Assembly: GCA_033297205.1 (NCBI GenBank)
Contig: MU859094.1
Span: forward strand, 1,801 to 65,800
DNA length: 64,000 bases
DNA from: Pseudoneurospora amorphoporcata
Taxonomy: Eukaryota; Ascomycota; Sordariomycetes; Sordariales; Sordariaceae
Direction of reading: 5' to 3'
The first letter of the stretch is position 1. Each line of letters starts with the position of its first letter. Position numbers and translations under genes: made by a program. Under the pieces are notes generated by a model. That model was not told the DNA's origin, did not search any database, and saw only the letters and a list, made by a program, of their open reading frames with translations. Shown piece by piece: positions 1-10,402 of this stretch.

Positions 1-243
1 TTAAAACAAAGCACTTTGCAAAAGACGATAAGTCTAAGTATTGAGTGTGATTATGACAGAAAGTGTATGTTAGAACACAGAAAAGGTTTGAAGGATAGGA
101 GATAGCGCCCTAACAGCGCATGCCGCTGAAAGCCGCCCCCGGACGACGGTCCGATGCTCAGCAGCCGCTAAGCTCTTACCAGCTAGCGACTAGCGTGAAA
201 AGCCAAGCACCGGACGCTTTCCTATTTCGGAGCGATCTGGCAA

Positions 244-285
244 TGACTCCCAAAGTGAATGGAGATTGGCCAATTCGTGTGACTC
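244..285 (+). promoter_or_regulatory. Candidate purine/general-control promoter element of ad-2
   Basis: Two TGACTC hexamers lie at 244-249 and 280-285. Between them, at 265-274, is a perfect ATTGGCCAAT palindrome that carries a CCAAT box on both strands. In yeast, TGACTC is the Bas1 core in ADE promoters and also a half-match to the Gcn4/CPC1 site. The arrangement lies 225-266 bp before the ad-2 start. Function is inferred. Confidence 0.45.
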
Positions 286-509
286 TTCAGTCGCTTAGTT
301 CTAGACTAACCAGTCAGCGCGACCTTCGCAGCTTCCCCCCGTGCGATTGCGGGGGAGGGGCGCCGAGGGGTAAACTGAAATTTCTCGTCGCAACCATCCA
401 TGTCCCTTTTTTTTCCTCCTGTGCTGATGGAGATGGAGGTCAAGAGGATTTGGTGTCGCCGAGTTCTCATCGACCCAGACCCCTAACAACAACACAACTC
501 ACATTCACA

Positions 510-2879
510 ATGCCGTCATTACGTATTCTCCTCATCGGCAGCGGCGGCCGCGAGCACGCCCTGGCCTGGAAGCTCAGCCAGTCGCCCAGCGTTGAGTCAA
601 TCATTGCGGTCCCCGGCAACGGTGGTACTGCCGGCCTCCCCAAGGTCACCAACAACAACACCGTCTCCGAAAACGACTTTTCTGCCCTCGTCAACCTTGC
701 CAAACAGGAGCGCATCAACCTCGTCGTCCCTGGCCCCGAGCAGCCGCTTGTCGATGGCGTCGAGAACGTCTTTCGCGAGGTCGGTATTCCCGTCTTCGGC
801 CCTTCCCAGGATGCCGCGCGCATGGAGGGCAGCAAGACCTTCTCCAAGGACTTCATGAAGAAGCACGGCATTCCCACCGCAGCCTACGAGAACTTCTCCG
901 ATTACGAAAAGGCCAGCGCGTACATCAAGAAGGTGGGCCACAATGTCGTCATCAAGGCCACCGGTTTGGCTGCTGGCAAGGGTGTTATCATCCCTGAGTC
1001 GCAGGAGGAAGCCCAGCAGGCTCTCAAGGACATCATGCTGGATAAGCAGTTCGGCAATGCCGGCGACGAGGTCGTTATCGAGGAGTTCCTGACAGGCGAC
1101 GAGCTCAGCATCCTCTCCTTCTGCGATGGTACTACCATCAAGTCTCTGCCTGCCGCCCAGGATCACAAGCGCATTGGCGAGGGCGATACTGGTTTGAACA
1201 CGGGTGGCATGGGATGCTATGCGCCCACCAAGATTGCCACCGCTGCTCTGCTTGCTCAGGTCGAGCGCGAGATCCTCCAGCCGACCGTTGACGGCATGCG
1301 CAAGGATGGCTTCCCCATGAAGGGCTGCCTCTTCACCGGCTTGATGATCACCCCCAACGGCCCCAAGGTCCTCGAGTACAACGTCCGCTTCGGCGACCCC
1401 GAGACTCAGACCGTCCTTCCTCTGCTCAAGTCTGACCTCGCCGAAATCATGGTGGCCTGCTCCGGCCCCGTTCCCCTCCTGAAGTACGTGCCCGTGGAGA
1501 TCGAACAGAAGTTCAGCGCCACTGTCGTCGTTGCTGCCCCCGGATACCCCAACTCCTATCCCAAGAACATCCCCATGCAGGTCTCTACACCTCCTGCTGG
1601 TACCAACATTTTCCACGCCGGAACCAAGCTTTCTGGCGATGCCCTCGTCTCTGCCGGTGGCCGTGTTATTGCTGCCGAGGCCGTTGGCGAGACTCTGCGC
1701 GCCGCTGTTGATTTGGCCTACGAGGGAGTCAAGCTCATCCAGTTCGACGGCATGTACTACCGCAAGGATATTGCTCACCGTGCTTTCCGTGATGAAAAGT
1801 CTTCGTCTGACAAGCTTACCTATGCCCAATCTGGTGTCAGCATTGACGCTGGTAACGAGCTTGTTGACCGTATCAAGGCTGCTGTCGCTACTACTCGCCG
1901 CCCCGGCGCTGATGCTATCATCGGCGGATTCGGTGGCGAGGTGGACCTTTCTCAAGCCGGTTATCCTTCAGCTCCCATCATTGTTGGCGCTATCGATGGC
2001 GTCGGCACCAAGCTCATTATTGCCCAGAAGATGAACAAGCACGACACCGTTGGTATCGATCTGGTCGCCATGAACGTCAACGACTTGGTTGTTCAGGGTG
2101 CTGAGCCTTTCATGTTCCTCGACTACTACGGCTGCAGCAGGCTCGACGTCTCGGTTGCCGCCGCTTTCGTCGAGGGTGTTGCTCAGGGCTGCAAGGACGC
2201 CGGCTGCGCTTTGGTTGGTGGAGAGACCGCTGAGATGCCCGACCTCTACACTGGTGACGACTACGATGCTGCTGGTGCTGCCATTGGTGTCATGAAGGCT
2301 GCCCAGCGTCTTCCCAGAAAGGAGGCTATGGCTGAGGGCGACGTGCTGATCGCTCTTGCCTCTTCTGGTGTCCACTCTAACGGCTTCTCCCTTGTTCGCA
2401 AGGTTGTCGACAAGTGCGGTTTGTCCTACACCGATAAGGCTCCCTGGGATAGCTCTGCCTCTGTTGGCGAGAGCCTCCTCACCCCCACTCGTATCTACGT
2501 CAAGCCCCTGCTCAAGGTCCTCGCTCAGACCGGCGAGGCCGTCAAGGGTATGGCTCACATCACCGGTGGTGGTCTGACTGAGAACGTTCCTCGCATGCTC
2601 CCCAAGCACCTTGCTGCCGAGATCGATGTTGCTACCTGGGAGCATCCTCCTGTGTTCAAGTGGCTTAGAGAGTCCGTTATCCCTACCGAGATGGCGAGAA
2701 CGTTCAACAACGGCATCGGTATGGTCTTGGCTGTCGCTCCTGAGGCTGCAGATGCCGTGGTCAAGGGCCTGGAGGCTGAGGGCGAGAAGGTTTACACCAT
2801 TGGCAAGCTCATCAACAGGGAAGGTGGCGAGAAGGGCGAGTGGTGTGTTTTGAAGAACTTGGAGAGCTGGGCTGCTTAA
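510..2879 (+). CDS. ad-2: Bifunctional phosphoribosylamine-glycine ligase / phosphoribosylformylglycinamidine cyclo-ligase (ADE5,7 type)
   Basis: Catalyses two steps of de novo purine synthesis in the cytosol: GAR synthetase (N-terminal half) and AIR synthetase (C-terminal half). The chosen start gives 789 residues, close to the ~800 of yeast Ade5,7. Residues 1 to ~430 are the GARS part, opening with LLIGSGGREHALAWK and carrying the ATP-grasp run GLAAGKG and the NVRFGDPETQ motif. The AIRS part starts near residue 441 (SGVSIDAGN) and contains IDGVGTK, GGETAEMPD and HITGGG. The frame is intronless and stays open upstream to an ATG at 120, adding 130 codons. I prefer 510 because homology begins exactly there, and because the upstream stretch holds promoter-like TGACTC and CCAAT boxes. 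The symbol ad-2 is by analogy with N. crassa. Confidence 0.95.
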   Translation: MPSLRILLIGSGGREHALAWKLSQSPSVESIIAVPGNGGTAGLPKVTNNNTVSENDFSALVNLAKQERINLVVPGPEQPLVDGVENVFREVGIPVFGPSQDAARMEGSKTFSKDFMKKHGIPTAAYENFSDYEKASAYIKKVGHNVVIKATGLAAGKGVIIPESQEEAQQALKDIMLDKQFGNAGDEVVIEEFLTGDELSILSFCDGTTIKSLPAAQDHKRIGEGDTGLNTGGMGCYAPTKIATAALLAQVEREILQPTVDGMRKDGFPMKGCLFTGLMITPNGPKVLEYNVRFGDPETQTVLPLLKSDLAEIMVACSGPVPLLKYVPVEIEQKFSATVVVAAPGYPNSYPKNIPMQVSTPPAGTNIFHAGTKLSGDALVSAGGRVIAAEAVGETLRAAVDLAYEGVKLIQFDGMYYRKDIAHRAFRDEKSSSDKLTYAQSGVSIDAGNELVDRIKAAVATTRRPGADAIIGGFGGEVDLSQAGYPSAPIIVGAIDGVGTKLIIAQKMNKHDTVGIDLVAMNVNDLVVQGAEPFMFLDYYGCSRLDVSVAAAFVEGVAQGCKDAGCALVGGETAEMPDLYTGDDYDAAGAAIGVMKAAQRLPRKEAMAEGDVLIALASSGVHSNGFSLVRKVVDKCGLSYTDKAPWDSSASVGESLLTPTRIYVKPLLKVLAQTGEAVKGMAHITGGGLTENVPRMLPKHLAAEIDVATWEHPPVFKWLRESVIPTEMARTFNNGIGMVLAVAPEAADAVVKGLEAEGEKVYTIGKLINREGGEKGEWCVLKNLESWAA

Positions 2880-3502
2880 ATTTCGGAAAAGGCGTAGATA
2901 CCTGGTCACATATGGAAAGGGAAAATTGGGTTTACAAAAAGGGTTCAGGCTTGAGGTGTTGCGGACTGGAACGGGTTACATGAACCGGAATAAGGATATC
3001 TAAATGACAGGATTCAACTCTCTGAATACAGGGTAGCATGTCAAATGCCAATGGTTTTTTATTTGATTTGATGTTGTGTATCCGTTGAGCACAAATTGTG
3101 ATGTATCGCAACTTGTCTGTAAACTCCAAATAGAAAGACGATAAAAAAACAGACAAGACCTCAAAAGTGTCCTTGAAAGATAATATTTTGGATTCAAATC
3201 AAAACCGAAAGTAGGTAGCCTAGTCTGTACGAAAGCCAGAAAGAGGAAAGCCGCTCTAGAGATTCCGCAATCCAAAAATGCCCGCCAAGACAAGGCAGCT
3301 TGATAGCACTCAGATTGGTGGGGCACCTGGGAAAGTTGCTATCGAGAAATCGCAAATGCATACCCCGCGATGACGGATCCCCCAACATCTGAATACCACC
3401 ACAAACTACAACTACCTAGAAAACGGTTACCTTTGTTCCCACGACGCACCGAGGGTCTAGTTAGCATCTAATTGCCGAAATACCCATGAACAATCAACAG
3501 AC
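2880..3502. other. Spacer ad-2 / kti12
   Basis: AT-richer 3' flank of ad-2 followed by the kti12 promoter and leader. No coding frame is supported. The only notable item is a short upstream ORF that starts at 3486. Confidence 0.7.
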
Positions 3503-3594
3503 ATGCCGGTAAGCCCACCACCACTTCATCTCTCTTCTTCCCCTCGTCGCATCCGCTAACCATCTCCTCCCCGTCTTCCAGCTCATCCTCATAA
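3486..3594 (+). promoter_or_regulatory. Upstream ORF overlapping the kti12 start
   Basis: An ATG at 3486 lies 17 nt before the kti12 ATG and in another frame. In the spliced mRNA it reads 11 codons, across the intron junction, to a TAA at 3592-3594. It therefore overlaps the main start and would be expected to lower kti12 translation unless scanning ribosomes skip it. Confidence 0.4.
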
Positions 3595-4808
3595 CCGGCC
3601 TACCGACCTCGGGCAAATCCACGCGCGCCGCGCAACTCTACGACTATCTCACCGAGCGCATTGCCGCCGAGTCCTCTGCCTCTTCAACGCCGAAGTTCCG
3701 CCTGCACTTGATCTCCGACCAAAGCCTTTCCATCTCGCGCTCTGTCTACGACCTCGACCCAGCACACACGCCAGCGCACGTCCGCTCCGCCAATGCCTCG
3801 GAAAAGGATGCGCGCGCCGCGCTCTACGGCGCCGTCAAGCGCGTGCTCTCGCCGCGGGACATTGTCATTCTCGACACGCTGAACTACATCAAGGGGTGGC
3901 GCTACCAACTCTACTGCGAGGCCAAGAACGTGCAGACGCCGTTTGGTCTGGTGCAAATCGGTTGTCCCGTGGCGCGGGCAAGGGGGGTTAACGAGGCTAG
4001 GATACGGAGGCAGGAGCAAGAGCAGCAGGAGAAGGAGCAGAATGGAGACAACAACAGCACAAAAGACAAGTCAACAACAACACCATCCACAACAGCAGCA
4101 ACAGCAGCAACAGCAGCAGCAGGAGCAGCACCCAAAAGCGGCGACCTCCACCCCGAAACTTACCAACAATCCCACCAAAACTGGCAACAAAAACAGTTCG
4201 AGGAGGAGAGCAAGGGACCAGATTTCGACGAAGATATAACCCTTGGTGATACAGACTTTCCTCAAGAGCCGTACCTCCCCCGCTCCAACTGGGAAAACCT
4301 CGTGTTTCGCTACGAGGAACCGAACCCCATGACCCGCTGGGACTCCCCTTTGTTTATCCTCACGTGGAACGATTCAGCGGACGACGCCCGCAAAGTGTTT
4401 GACCAGATCTGGGACGAGGTGATCGTCAATAAGCCGCAGAAGCTGATTAGAGCGAACAAGTCAACGGTGCAGCGGGATAAGGATCCGGGTGGTGATTATT
4501 TGTATGTCCTGGAAAAAGAGACGCAAGATATTGTGAAGAGAATTTTGGAGCAGCAGGCCGAGGTAGGAGAGGGAGGGACGGTGAGGTTGTCGAGGAGTGG
4601 TGGATCAAAAGGGGAAGAGGAGGAAATGTTGGAGGTGGAGTTGCCTGGGAAAAAGGTTGGGTTGCCGCAGTTGCAGAGGTATAGGAGGGCGTTTGTGGCG
4701 CTGAATAGGGGTGGTATTGGGTTGGAGGCAGTGGGGACGTTGGCGGCAGGGAGGTTGAGGGAGAGCTTTGTTGGGTATTTGAATGATGCTTTTGAGAAGG
4801 AGATGTGA
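3503..4808 (+). CDS. kti12: KTI12-like P-loop ATPase, Elongator-associated
   Basis: Exons 3503-3508 and 3582-4808; the 73-bp intron 3509-3581 (GTAAGC...CCAG) follows codon 2. The product is 410 residues. It opens Met-Pro-Leu-Ile-Leu-Ile-Thr and the Walker A GLPTSGKS is at residues 8-15, the hallmark position for Kti12/PSTK-like kinases. ILDTLNYIKGWRYQLYCEAK and the C-terminal LPQLQRYRRAF and LNDAFE segments also fit the family. Kti12 binds Elongator and is needed for wobble-uridine modification of tRNA. A low-complexity Thr/Ala insert (codons at about 4069-4131) and Glu/Gln-rich stretches make it longer than the yeast protein. Without the intron, the first methionine in the long frame would be at 3708, which would cut off the P-loop, so the spliced model is required. 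Confidence 0.92.
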
Positions 4809-7715
4809 CGTGAAGGGGGAATGGGATGGAATGGGTTGTATACCTGGCCGTATGGATGAAGACGGAGAAAGGCTACGGAATCACATAGGCAGAAACAAAG
4901 GAGTAAAATTCGGGCTTGGACTTCATTTCAGTAGTCGTCTTCATCTCACGACACCGTAGTTGAACAGCAGCTGTGTGGAGTGTTTACGTGCTGTGATAAG
5001 TTCTCACACATTATGGCTCATTGATGTATTTTAATGATTCTCAGACCTGGAGGACGCACCGAGTTTGAGCAAATGCCGAATGTAACAAGGCGTTCGGAAG
5101 CGGCCAGTCAATACGCCGTGTCCCTCTTCCGTGTTCAACCCGGACGTCGGGACGGGGTTGCGGGGATGTGGGGCCGGTTTTGTGGAGAATATCGGACACC
5201 AACGCCGAAACGGCATGAGTGACTCTAAGAAAGTCGGAAAGCGGGCAAAGTATCCAATGCTTCGAAATTATTTGCAGGCGTAGATGGCAAGGAGACATCA
5301 CATGGCGAGATCTGAGAAGCCGCTGCACCGCCCCAACCGATGCGGCGATGCCCCCGTCGCTTAAGGTAGTTACATTCGAACGAACTGGACTATATCGTGG
5401 CTGATCTTCTCGGCTGTCCTGCCAGTCACGTCACTTAGTTCATGTTGAAGATATTGGAATGACGATTGGTATTTGGGATAGACTTGGATGCTAGATGGGT
5501 CGGAAGTCGAAAGCACAAGTTTCCGGAAAGTTTGAATCGCAAATGTGTCATGATAGGATGGCAAGATTAAAGGCGATGAGACAAAGCCTCGGTGACCGTT
5601 TTAAGACCACCGATATCAGCCAAGCTGGTGGCTGCGTCATACATACTATACTGCGCTATCCAAGACCTCCGCGCCATGGTAGGTTTCGACGAGGGACTGA
5701 ACGCTGGGAATGTTTGGTGGATCTGATGGCCGCAGAAAACAGAAAATAGAGTTACAGCCACATGCTAAACCTTCACACCATCACCACCAGTCACCACTAC
5801 AATCTTTGTTGTCCACCAAAGAAAGGGTTAACATGGAAAGTGGGTGGGTGTGCAATCTCGAAAGTTGGCTGCAGGCCAAGCCTGCCAAATGGGCGCTCCC
5901 GGAGATTTTGTACCACCATAAGAACCTACAGGTAAGGCTTTCTAGCACACGGGCAACACTGATTGGTTGTTGCAGAAGCAAAGAGTTGTTCTTGGATAAC
6001 GAAAGCCTTTGAGTGCTTAGACTTGGGGCCGTCAGTCGACGCCATAGGTAGGTAGTGATAGCATCTGGCCCATCTCACACATCAGAAATAGATAGGTTAC
6101 CTTGCTAATGACAGGCAAGAGAGTGGCCAGATGAATCTTGATGGGCAATGATAACGGATCTCAGCCGGAATAATCAGGGTCCAGCCCATCACGCCCACGG
6201 CCGAAGTGTTGTTGTGTAACAGCTGGCGTTCTGGCAAGAGACTGGGTTCGTTCGTAGATGGGTCGATTTCACAAATGAGAGGCGGGGAGAGCTCCAACAT
6301 CCATCTTCCTGTTGACCTGTGGCGTACACAACTGATGCCATAACAGGATGGACACGGGCTCAGAGACGGGAAGCCAAGGCATATTCCAACCTGAAGTGGT
6401 CGACGATATGCAATGACGGGACGGTTCCAGGCAAAATTAGTTCAATCTTGCAGATGACGGAGATTTAAAGTGTTGGTGAAACCATTCCAGAAGCATTCCG
6501 CACATGGGGTAACATAACCACTTTCAAAGTCGACACGAGGCGGTGCTCAACCTTTCATATGAATGTGGAGAGATCCGACGTTCCGTTGCGGGGATCGATT
6601 AAGCTTTTGGTGCCCCTGATCCTGCGGGGAAATGCGCTGGATCAAGGGCCAGCCCACTGGTCCAAGTCGTTCCACCAAGAGCATAGAGGATCGTGGCTTG
6701 AATATTGCTCTCGCACAGGTAGCCCAAATAGGAAAGGGTAGACGAGACACCAATGAGGTGAACCTCTCCCCCCAACTTCACCAACTTCACACTCATCCAA
6801 TGCTTTTCTTCTCTCGCCAGGGCTCCCACGGCGGATTGGTTCAACCTTTGCCTGAAGATATCGGCGCAACAATGATACCGTACCAGTTTAGCATGTCATG
6901 ACCCGAGTGTGGAACTCAATCACCGCCTACGGGGGCGCTCGCGGATGGGGCTTGTAGCCATCTCACACTCTCTTTTCGACTTTATCAACCCGCCATGTCC
7001 TGACCTTCCGTGTCCCTGCCAAGTCTTCGGTGAGGCTGTGCGTATTGCTACTGAGCAGGTAAGGCAAACCAGCGCAGTGGTCCTCTTTTCACGTCCTCCC
7101 GTCCACGCACGCCTAGAGCACCACTCACAGACTGCCGTCACACTCTCGCCTGGCACCTCCCATCTCATACGCATCGCCATAGCCATAGCCCTATGCACAA
7201 GCGATCAAACGGACAGGCTTAGGCTCGGCATGGCTCATCATACTGGCACCATCACCAAATCCATGTAAAAGCCTGCCAGTCTCGAGACGAGACTCCTCAT
7301 TATACTCATCTTTCTTCGAGGCCTCCTTCACAGCAAGTTAAGTAAGGACTCCCCGTTGACCGGATCCCTTCTTGCATCGGCAGGTCCGTCTTGTCCCACC
7401 TTATTCGACAGGCAGCGAACCAGGACGACTTGCTCGACATATCGACCTTCCTCTTTGATACAGAGCACATCCAATCTTCAATACGCCTACCTGAACGCCT
7501 TTCTTACTAGTCGGGGAATGTGCTCCGGTCTACCTTGGAGCAACTGTACAGGCTATAGTACCTTTCCAGATTCGGACACAACCGTGGCGTCGAGCTGCCT
7601 TCGGCTATTGCTCTACCATCTGCGCCCTACCCAAGCTGAACACCAAGGCCCCGGCCTATTCGTCGAGGTCCGTTGATTGATCAAACCCACTGAATCCAGT
7701 AAGGAAGTCGTGAAC
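4809..7715. other. 2.9 kb spacer, probably the promoter/leader of the Zn2Cys6 gene
   Basis: Only short, mutually contradictory reading frames occur, and none resembles a known family. The last ~400 bp is pyrimidine-rich and probably belongs to the leader of the downstream regulator. No repeat, tRNA or 5S rRNA was recognised. Confidence 0.55.
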
Positions 7716-9958
7716 ATGGTATTCTGCGGGAAGCCAAGCAAAGGGTGCTCTGTGTGCCGGAAACGTAAGATTCGCGTAAGTCACCACTTTTGGCAGCTCC
7801 TTCAAACTTTGACTGTTATCCATATTCCCGGGTCATATCATATATACCCAAGTGGTGACCACCACCCCCATCAGGCTTGCTCTAGTCTCATGTAATGCAC
7901 ATGTACAGAACAGATGGGCTAACATGAAGCCAGTGCGATCAAAGAGCACCGGGCTGTGGCCAGTGTGAAAAGAGAAAAGAGGAGTGTCCTGGGTATCGAA
8001 ATATCGTTGATTTGATGTTTCGAGATGAGAGCGACCATGTCAGGGAAAAGGCTCGAAGACGTCGCCGTCTCACCGTCAAGGCGCCAAGATCTCCGAGTTT
8101 CACGAGCAGATGCTCAACAACATCAGAGCCTCGGCAAGCATCACTCTCGCTTCTGGTTCCAAGTCCCATTAGGCCCACGAGCCCGACGCCTGAAGCTGCT
8201 TCGTCGGAAGATGAAGACAGGCCACCGATGTCTCCCGATTCGGGAAGCTGGCCAGTTACTCCGGCAGTTGCCCCATTGTATGACCTCTCCCCAAGTTGTC
8301 AGCAGCAAGGCATTGCCTATTTCTTTTCACGATACGTATCCGTCGAAGAGACGACCTGTCACCACAATTTCAGCTTTGTCTTTGACGTGTGGAAACCTGC
8401 ATCAGTGGCCCAGGACCGGCAAGTTGACGGCGTTCTTGCCAGTATGACGGCCGTTGGGCTGGTTGGTCTCGCAGGCGTCACTCGATCAGCGGATATGATG
8501 GAAGCCGCTTGGAAGTCATATGGCACCGCCCTTCGCTTGACTAACCACGCTTTAAAGACGCCTATCGAAGCCGTCAAAGACACTACGATGCTCTCGGTAC
8601 TGATCCTCGGCCTTTTTGAGCTGATAGCTGAGCATCCTTCTCGCATGCGAACCGTTGAAGCTTTTCAAGAACACATTAACGGCGCAGTCGCTCTCGCAAA
8701 ACTGCGAGGAACAGCGCAATTCGAGACGAAAGCAGGGGTCAAAATGTTCTCAATGCTTTGCCAACGGGTTATGTTAAGCTGTCTGCAGTCCAGAGAGCCC
8801 ATGCCAATGCCGCGACCACTGATCGACTTGTGGCATGCAATGCCTCAACCCGTACAACTCAAGGGATACGGAGGCCTTACACTCTCTGCGTTACCACTCA
8901 TGCACGACTTCCTACAAGTGCGCGCCGACATGCTGAGCGGGGCCTTGGTAGATTCGGATAGCATCCTTGCTCATCTTTTCAATATCGACGAGGGATTCGA
9001 ACAGCTATCCGCCCAGTTCTCGCCAAACTTAGTATGCAAAAGCTTCCGACTGACGAGACACCATCCAGCGGTGCTGAACGGAGTCTGCAATGTCTACCCT
9101 ACACTATGGGATACTACATTGTGGAACAGTCTCCGTATGCTCAGGATGCTTTTGTTGGAGACGATTATTTGTGAGATCCAACAGCTTTCGCGAGGGCTCT
9201 GCCTCAAGGCAACATGCGGCCCCTACGCAGATCAGTTCAAAAGCTCAAAGCGCAAGTTGATGGAGATGCTGGAGGCAATTTGCGGCAGTGTGCCCCAACT
9301 GCTTGGGCTCGTGGATCCCACAGACGGTAGTGTCGACAACTCATGCTCAACGCCAATATTGAGTGTCGAAGTCCGCGAAACCCCCAGTCCACCAACGTCT
9401 CCGTCGGCCCGGTCGTCTGATTCCGGCGGTAGCAGTCAGAGTCCTCTGGACCCGACTAGGGCTCACTGCGCGAACCTCACCATCCTCCATCCGGTAACAC
9501 CCGCTTCAGCAGACGCAGAAGAGGAGGCCAGCCGTTTTGTGCTTTTGATATCAGCCACGAGCCCGGTGGTTTGGCCATTGTACATGGTCGGCATGTCATC
9601 GGTGTGCACGGGGGAGGTGAAGAGTTATGTCGTAGGTAGACTACGGACACTGTACATGGAGACGGGGGTTAAGCAAGCGGATGCCGTGGCTAACCTGCTT
9701 GAGGAACACGATACCATCGATGGGGATGATGGAAATGGGGATGGCCCCGAAGAACACGCACTATGGTTGCCGGGACTAGGGATTGGATACGATTGGATGA
9801 ACACGGGTGAAATGGAGGATATGCCGCTGCATCTGAGGGTGGTGCAACAACAACATGAGCTGTTCCACGAAAGACTTCGACAAGAGCAGTTCTATCATGG
9901 TGGGCCGGTAATGATGGAGGATGGGATGAAAGGAATGATAGATCCTCAGCTGATCTGA
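7716..9958 (+). CDS. Zn2Cys6 fungal transcription factor
   Basis: Exons 7716-7775 and 7934-9958, with a 158-bp intron (GTAAGT...CCAG) that splits the zinc cluster; 694 residues. The binuclear cluster sits at the extreme N-terminus with cysteines 11, 14, 21, 28, 31 and 38 (CX2CX6CX6CX2CX6C) and basic residues RKRKIR between the second and third. It is followed by an Arg-rich linker (REKARRRRR), a Pro/Ser-rich region, and a helical middle part of the kind seen in fungal-specific regulatory domains (LSVLILGLFELI, LSQLFARY-like helices). The N-terminal layout is common in a large Sordariomycete family with a Fungal_trans_2-like domain. Target genes are unknown; no metabolic cluster adjoins it. 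The ATG at 7716 is the only one that leads directly into the cluster. Confidence 0.88.
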
Positions 9959-10402
9959 CACACGAGGAGGACCGACCTGCGAATTGGAGTTAAAATTCAA
10001 ACCCAGAAATGGAGAACGTGGGTGTACGATACCGATATTCCCTGAGCGGAAAGGGATAGGCCGAAGTGTCTGTGGACGATAAGATACCACACCGTTGCTA
10101 CGGGTTAATGCGACCAAGGAAGGGGCAACTAACTACAACACACCAAACGACCAAACAAATGTACAAAGTCAAGAATATGATACCAAAGACATGGGAGAAC
10201 GTAAAGGAGCTATAGGGGGGGTATATGTTTTCCGGTGCGCAATTTTCCCTATACTTGGTGCAATATTTTCTCTCTCTACCAAACTCCTGATGTGAACAAA
10301 CAAGCATTTTATGCCACAACCCAGTTACCAACCGGGGCCCAACCCAACTCCAAAGTCGTTATAGTGTGCTCAACAAATTCTTTTTGACTCCAGTCCACAA
10401 AA
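9959..10402. other. Convergent 3' spacer
   Basis: The Zn2Cys6 gene and ppi-2 converge here. The sequence is AT-richer (poly-A/T patches, TATGTTTTCC) and presumably holds both 3' ends. No gene is seen. Confidence 0.7.

Noticed and set aside
597..1955. 452-codon minus-strand frame opposite ad-2
   Set aside because: Antisense shadow of a strongly biased gene (C-ending codons leave the opposite strand open); no family features.
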